A stretch of DNA of 64,000 nucleotides from Nomia melanderi (Eukaryota > Arthropoda > Insecta > Hymenoptera > Halictidae): NCBI RefSeq assembly GCF_051020985.1, contig NW_027475308.1, positions 20,763 to 84,762 of the forward strand, read 5' to 3'. This document shows, one piece after another, positions 56,901 to 64,000 of the stretch. The stretch's first letter is position 1. Every line of letters begins with the position of its first letter. The notes under the pieces were generated by a model, which searched no databases, was not told the DNA's origin, and worked only from the letters and a program-made list of their open reading frames with translations. Position numbers and translations under genes: made by a program.

Positions 56901-59900
56901 TAATTTTATATAGTTTTACATAGTTTTATATAGTTTTATATAGTTTTGTATAGTTATATATAGTGTTCCTTATTTTTATGTAGATTTATATAGTTTTATA
57001 TAGTTTTATATAGTTTTATATAGTTGTATATAGTTTTATATAGTTTTACATGGTTTAATATATATTTATATAGTTTCACATAGTTTTATATAGTTTTATA
57101 AAGTTTTATTAGTTTTACATAGTTTTATATAGTTTTATTAGTTGTACATGGTTTTATATAGTTTTACATAGTTTTATATAGATTTATATAGTTTGCATAT
57201 AGTTTTACATAGTTTTATATAGTTTTATATAGTTTTATATAGTTTTGTATAGTTTCATATAGTTTTATTACCTTTACATAGTTTTATATAGTTTTACATA
57301 GTTTTATATAGATTTATATAGTTTTATACAGATTTATATAGATTTATATAGTTTTATATAGTTTTATATAGTTTTATATAGTTTTATATAGTTTTATATA
57401 GTTTTATATAGTTTTATATAGTTTTATATAGTTTTGTATATTTTTGTATAGTTTTGTATAGTTTTACATTGTTTTATATAGTTTTGTATAGTTTTATTAG
57501 GTTTACATAGTTTTATATAGTTTTATATAGTTTTATATAGTTTTATATAGTTTTATATAGTTTTATATAGTTTTATATAGTTTTATATAGTTTTATATAG
57601 TTTTATATAGTTTTATTGGTTTCATACAGTTTTATATAGTTTTATATAGTTTTATATAGTTTTAGATAGTTTTATATAGTTTTAGATAGTTTTATATAGT
57701 TTTATATAGTTTTATTAGTTTTATATAATTTTATATAGTTTTGTATAGTCTTATATAGTCTTATATAATTTTATGTCGTTTTATATAGTTTAACATAGTT
57801 TTCATAGATTTATATAGTTTTTTATACTTTTTAATATAATATAGTTTTATATAGTTTCATTAGTTTTACACAATTTTAAATAGTTTTATATAGCTTTATA
57901 TAGTTTTATATAGTTTTATATAGTTTTGTATATTTTTGTATAGTTTTGTATAGTTTTACATTGTTTTATATAGTTTTGTATAGTTTTATTAGGTTTACAT
58001 AGTTTTATATAGTTTTATATAGTTTTATATAATTTTATATAGTTTTATATAGTTTTATATTGTTTTATTAGGTTTACATAGTTTTATATAGTTTTATATA
58101 GTTTTATATAGTTTTATATAGTTTTATATAGTTTAATATAGTTTTATATAGTTTTATATAGTATTATTAGTTTTACATAGTTTTATATTGTTTTATATAA
58201 TTTTATATAGTTTTGTTAATTTTATATAGTTTTACATAGTTTTATATAGTTTTATATAGTTTTGTATAGTTATATATAGTGTTCCTTATTTTTATGTAGA
58301 TTTATATAGTTTTATATAGTTTTATATAGTTTTATATAGTTGTATATATTTTTATACAGTTTTACATGGTTTAATATATATTTATATAGTTTCACATAGT
58401 TTTATATAGTTTTATAAAGTTTTATTAGTTTTACATAGTTTTATATAGTTTTATTAGTTGTACGTGGTTTTATATAGTTTTACATAGTTTTATATAGATT
58501 TATATAGTTGCATATAGTTTTACATAGTTTTATATAGTTTTATATAGTTTTATATAGTTTTGTATAGTTTCATATAGATTTATTACCTTTACATAGTTTT
58601 ATATAGTTTTACATAGTTTTATATAGATTTATATAGTTTTATACAGATTTATATAGATTTATATAGTTTTATATAGTTTTATATAGTTTTATATAGTTTT
58701 ATATAGTTTTATATAGTTTTATATAGTTTTATATAGTTTTATATAGTTTTATATATTTTTGTATAGTTTTGTATAGTTTTACATTGTTTTATATAGTTTT
58801 GTATAGTTTTATTAGGTTTACATAGTTTTATATAGTTTTATATAGTTTTATATAGTTTTATATAGTTTTATATAGTTTTATATAGTTTTATATAGTTTTA
58901 TATAGTTTTATATAGTTTTATATAGTTTTATACAGTTTTATATAGTTTTATATAGTTTTATATAGTTTTATTGGTTTCATATAGTTTTATATAGTTTTAT
59001 ATAGTTTTATATAGTTTTAGATAGTTTTATATAGTTTTAGATAGTTTTATATAGTTTTATATAGTTTTATTAGTTTTATATAATTTTATATAGTTTTATA
59101 TAGTCTTATATAGTCTTATATAATTTTATGTCGTTTTATATAGTTTAACATAGTTTTCATAGATTTATATAGTTTTTTATACTTTTATATAGTTTTATAT
59201 AGTTTCATTAGTTTTACACAATTTTAAATAGTTTTATATAGCTTTATATAGTTTTACCAGTTTTATAAGATTTTATATAGTTTTGTTAGTTTTATATAGT
59301 TTTCTTAGTTTCATATAGTTTTATATAGTTTTATATAGTTTTATATAGTTTTATATAGTTTTATATAGTTTTATTAGTTTTGTATAGTTTTATATAGTTT
59401 TACATAGTTTTATATAGTTTTATATAGTTTTATTAGGTTTACATAGTTTTATATAGTTTTATATAGTTTTGTATAGTTATATATAGTTTTCCTTATTTTT
59501 ATGTAGATTTATATAGTTTTATATAGTTTTTCTTGGTTTTGTATAGTTTTACATAGTTTTATATAGTTTTATATAATTTTATATAGTTTTATATAGTTTT
59601 ATATTGTTTTATTAGGTTTACATAGTTTTATATAGTTTTATATAGTTTTATATAGTTTTATATAGTTTTATATAGTTTAATATAGTTTTATATAGTTTTA
59701 TATAGTATTATTAGTTTTACATAGTTTTATATTGTTTTATATAATTTTATATAGTTTTGTTAATTTTATATAGTTTTACATAGTTTTATATAGTTTTATA
59801 TAGTTTTGTATAGTTATATATAGTGTTCCTTATTTTTATGTAGATTTATATAGTTTTATATAGTTTTATATAGTTTTATATAGTTGTATATAGTTTTATA

Positions 59901-62900
59901 TAGTTTTACATGGTTTAATATATATTTATATAGTTTCACATAGTTTTATATAGTTTTATAAAGTTTTATTAGTTTTACATAGTTTTATATAGTTTTATTA
60001 GTTGTACATGGTTTTATATAGTTTTACATAGTTTTATATAGATTTATATAGTTGCATATAGTTTTACATAGTTTTATATAGTTTTATATAGTTTTATATA
60101 GTTTTGTATAGTTTCATATAGTTTTATTACCTTTACATAGTTTTATATAGTTTTACATAGTTTTATATAGATTTATATAGTTTTATACAGATTTATATAG
60201 ATTTATATAGTTTTATATAGTTTTATATAGTTTTATATAGTTTTATGTAGTTTTATATAGTTTTATATAGTTTTATATAGATTTATATAGTTTTATACAG
60301 TTCTATATAGATTTATTTAGTTTCATACAGTTTTATATAGTTTTATATAGTTTTGTATAGTTTCATATAGTTTTATTAGCTTTACATAGTTTTATATAGT
60401 TTCACATAGTTTTAAATAGATTTATATAGTTTTATACAGTTTTACATAGATTTATATAGTTTTATATAGTTTTACTTAGTCTTATATATTTTTATATAGT
60501 TTTTTGTAGTTTCATATAGTTTTATATAGTTTTACTAGTTTCATATAGTTTTATTTAGTTTTATATAGTTTTATATAGTGTTATATAGTTTTATGTAGTT
60601 TTATATATTGTTATATAGTTTTATAAGATTTTATATAGTTTTATATAGTTTTATATAGTATTATATAGTTTTATGTAGTTTTATATAGTGTTATATAGTT
60701 TTATAAGATTTTATGTAGTTTTATATAGTTTGTTAGTTTTATATAGTTTTGTTAGTTTTATATAGTTTTATATAGTTTTGTTAGTTTTATATAGTTTTGT
60801 TAGTTTTATATAGTTTTATATAGCTTCATATAGTTTCATATAGTTTTACATAGTTTTATATAGTTTTAGCATAACTTTATATAGTTTTATATTGTTTTAT
60901 ATAGGTTTATATAGTTTCATATAGATTTATATAGTTCTATACAGTTTTATATAGTTTTATATAATTTTATATAGTTTTATATAGTTTTATATAGTTTTAC
61001 ATAGTTTTATATAGTTTTGTATAGTTTTATATAATTTTATGTAGTTTCATGTAGTTTTGTTAGTTTTATATAGTTCCGGTTAGTTTTATATAGTTTTATG
61101 TAGTTTTATATAGTTCCATTAGTGTTATATAGTTTTACATAGTTTTATATAGTTTTATATAGTTTTATGAGTTTTACATAGTTTTATATAGTTATATATA
61201 ATTTTATTAATTTTACATCGTTTTATATAGTTTTACATAGCTTTATATAGTGCTATATAGTTTTATATCGTTTTATATAGTTTTATATAGTTTTATACAG
61301 TTTTATATAGTTTTAATAGTTTTACATAGTCTTATATAGTTTTATATCGTTTTATATAGTATTATATAGTTTTACATAGTTTTAAATAGTTTTACATAGT
61401 TTTCTATAGACTCATATGGATTTATATAGTTTCATATAGTTTTACATAGTTTCATATAGTTTTATACAGTTTTATATAATTTTACATAGTTTTATATAGT
61501 TTTATATACCTTTATAAGTTTTTATATAGTTTTATATAGACTGATATGTTGTTATGTAGTGTTATATAGTTTTATATAGTTGTGTTAGTTTTATATAGTT
61601 TTATATAGTTTTATATAGTTTCATATAGTTTTATACAGTTTTATATAATTTTACATAGTTTTATATAGTTTTATATAGTTTTATTAGTTTTATAGAGATT
61701 TATATAGTTTTATATAGTTTTATATAGTTTTGTATAGTTTTATATAGTTTTATGTGTTTTCATATAGTTTTATATAGTTTTATATAGTTTTATATAATGT
61801 TATATAGTTTTATATATTTTTATATAGTTTTATATAGTTTTCCTTAGTTTTACATAGCTTTATATAGTTTTATAACGTTTTATATTGTTTTATATAATTT
61901 TATATAGTTTTATATAGAGTGGTATAGTTTTATATAGTTTTATATAGTTTTATATAGTCTTATATAGTTGTGTATTGTTTCATATAGTTTTATTAGTTTT
62001 ACATAGCTTTACATGGTTCTATATAGTTTTATATAGTTTTATACAGTTTTATATAGTTTTGTATAGTTTTATATAGTTTTATGTGTTTTCATATAGTTTT
62101 ACATAGTTTTATATAGTCTTATATAGTTGTGTATTGTTTCATATAGTTTTATTAGTTTTACATATTTTTATTTAGTTTTATATAGTTTTATATAGTTTTA
62201 TATAGTTTTATACAGTATTATATAGTTCTATATAGTTTAATATAGATTCATATAGTTTTATATAGTTTTGTATAGTTTTATATAATTTTATGTAGTTTCA
62301 CATAGTTTTGTTAGTTTTATATATTTCTGTATAGTCTTATATAGTTTTATGTAGTTTTATATATTTCCATTAGTGTTATATAGTTTTACATAGTTTTATA
62401 CAGTTTTATATAGTTTTATATAGTTTTATATAGTTTTATATACCTTCATAAGTTTTATATAATTGTGTTAGTTTTATATAGTTTTATATAGTTTTATATA
62501 GTTTCATATAGTTTTATACAGTTTTATATAATTTTACATAGTTTTATATAGTTTTATATAGTTTTATTAATTTTATAGAGATTTATATAGTTTTATATAG
62601 TTTTATATAGTTTTACATAGTTTTATATAGTTTTATATGGTTTTATATAGTTTTAGAAGTTTTATATTGTTTTATATAGTTTTATATAGGTTTAGTAGTT
62701 TTATATAGTTCTATATAGTTTCATATAGTTTTATTAGTTGTATATAGTTTTATATAGTTTTATATAGTTTTGTATACTTTAATATAGTTTTATATAGTTT
62801 TCTATAGCTTCATATAATTTTATATAGTTTTACTAAGTTTATATAGTTTTATATAGTTTTATAAACTTTAATAGTGTTTTATATAGTTTTATATAGTTTT

Positions 62901-64000
62901 ACTAGTTTCATATAGTTTTATTAGTTTTACATAGTTTTATATAGTTCTATATAGTTTTATATAGTTTTATATAGTTTTATATAGTTTTATATAGTTTTAT
63001 ATAGTTTTATATAGTTTATATAGCTTTATATAGGTTTACTAGTTTTATATAGTTTTATATAGTTTTATATAGGTTTATTAGTTTTTTATAGTTTTTTTGT
63101 CTTATACAGTTTTACATAGTTTTATATAGTTTTACATAGTTTTATATAGATTTATATAGTTTTATATAGTTTTATATAGTTTTATATAGTTTTATTTAGT
63201 TTTATATAGTTTTATTAGGTTTACATAGTTTTATGTAGTTTTATATAGTTTTATATTGTTTTATATATGTTTATATAGTATTATTAGTTTTACATAGTTT
63301 TATGTAGTTTTATATAATTTTATATAGTTTTGTATAGTTTTATATAGTTTTATATAGTTTTATATAGTTTTATATAATTTTGCATAGTCTCATATAGTTT
63401 TATTAGCTTTACATAGTTTTATATAGTTTTACATAATTTTATATAGATTTATATAGCTTTATACAGTTTTATATAGATTTATATAAGTTTTATATAGTTT
63501 TACTTAGTCTTATATATTTTTATATAGTTTTATGTAGTTTCATATAGTTTTATATAGTTTATCAGTTTTGTATAGTTTTCTATAGTTTTACATAGTTTTA
63601 TATAGTTTTATATAGTTTTATTAGGTTTACATAGTTTTATATAGTTTTATATAGTTTTGTATAGTTATATATAGTTTTCCTTATTTTTATGTAGATTTAT
63701 ATAGTTTTATATAGTTTTTCTTAGTTTTGTATAGTTATATATAGTTTTCCTTATTTTTATGTAGATTTATATAGTTTTATATAGTTTTTCTTGGTTTTGT
63801 ATAGTTTTACATAGTTTTATATAGTTTTATATAGTTTTATATCGTTTAATATAGTTTTATGTAGTTTTATATAGTATTATTAGTTTTACATAGTTTTATA
63901 TAGATTTATATAATTTTACATAGTTTTGTTAATTTTATATAGTTTTACATACTTTTATATAGTTTTATATAGTTTTGTATAGTTATATATAGTTTTCCTT
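53901..64000 (+). repeat. 10-bp satellite array, plus orientation, with long higher-order copies
   Basis: 10 kb of TTTTATATAG decamers running to the window end. Distinct variant blocks recur in the same order: GTGTTCCTTATTTTTATG at 55981, 56963, 58279 and 59823; TGGTTTAATATATATTTATA near 56070, 57052, 58367 and 59912; GTTTTCCTTATTTTTATG near 55670, 56655, 59487, 63676 and 63743. This shows repeated duplication of segments about 1.0 to 1.5 kb long. No gene, RNA or other mobile element seen. Confidence 0.92.

Overview
The window looks like nuclear, satellite-rich chromatin of an insect, probably a hymenopteran. The insect call rests on a complete, very AT-rich mitochondrial genome read with the invertebrate mitochondrial code and on an insect-type U2 snRNA fragment. 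The order is only an inference. There is no ordinary nuclear host gene in the 64 kb. Everything visible is satellite DNA, retrotransposon, or a nuclear copy of the mitochondrial genome (numt).

There are two satellites. The first is a 10-bp satellite, TTTTATATAG, at about 1-4938, 10206-11470, 12857-13854, 19501-20491, 37850-38208, 40371-52100 (strand-inverted from 45374) and 53901-64000. The second is a ~56-bp satellite at about 11471-12650, 13855-19294, 38209-39872 and 52304-53695. Its monomer begins with what I recognise as the first 36 nt of U2 snRNA (insect form), followed by an unrelated 20 nt. This is the most striking observation. Arrays of the U2-derived satellite switch orientation internally. 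They meet the 10-bp satellite through a conserved ~205-bp hinge sequence present five times, once inverted.

There are three LTR-retrotransposon insertions. A Ty3/Gypsy element on the minus strand (4939-10205) keeps its 3' LTR, a full-length pol frame and most of gag, with a canonical -1 slippery heptamer GGGAAAA in the overlap. Its 5' end is cut off at the satellite. A solo LTR of the same family (40063-40348) sits in one hinge copy with a 4-bp target duplication. A Ty1/Copia derivative (23965-25117) has its two LTRs in inverted orientation and a 5-bp target duplication (ATTAG), and it interrupts COX1 of the numt.

From about 20492 to 37849 lies an essentially full-length mitochondrial genome (~16.2 kb without the Copia insertion), opened in the control region. 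It carries 13 protein genes in the ancestral insect order, 21 tRNA genes that I can identify, both rRNAs, and control-region sequence at both ends. tRNA neighbours are rearranged (C-Y-W, D-K, R-A, P-T). It is decaying: ND2, COX2, ND4, ND6 and CYTB are frameshifted; COX3, ND5, ND4L, ND6 and ND1 carry in-frame TAA; COX1 is interrupted by Copia. ATP8, ATP6 and ND3 remain open. These lesions and the retrotransposon insertion show that it is nuclear and not a mitochondrial contig.
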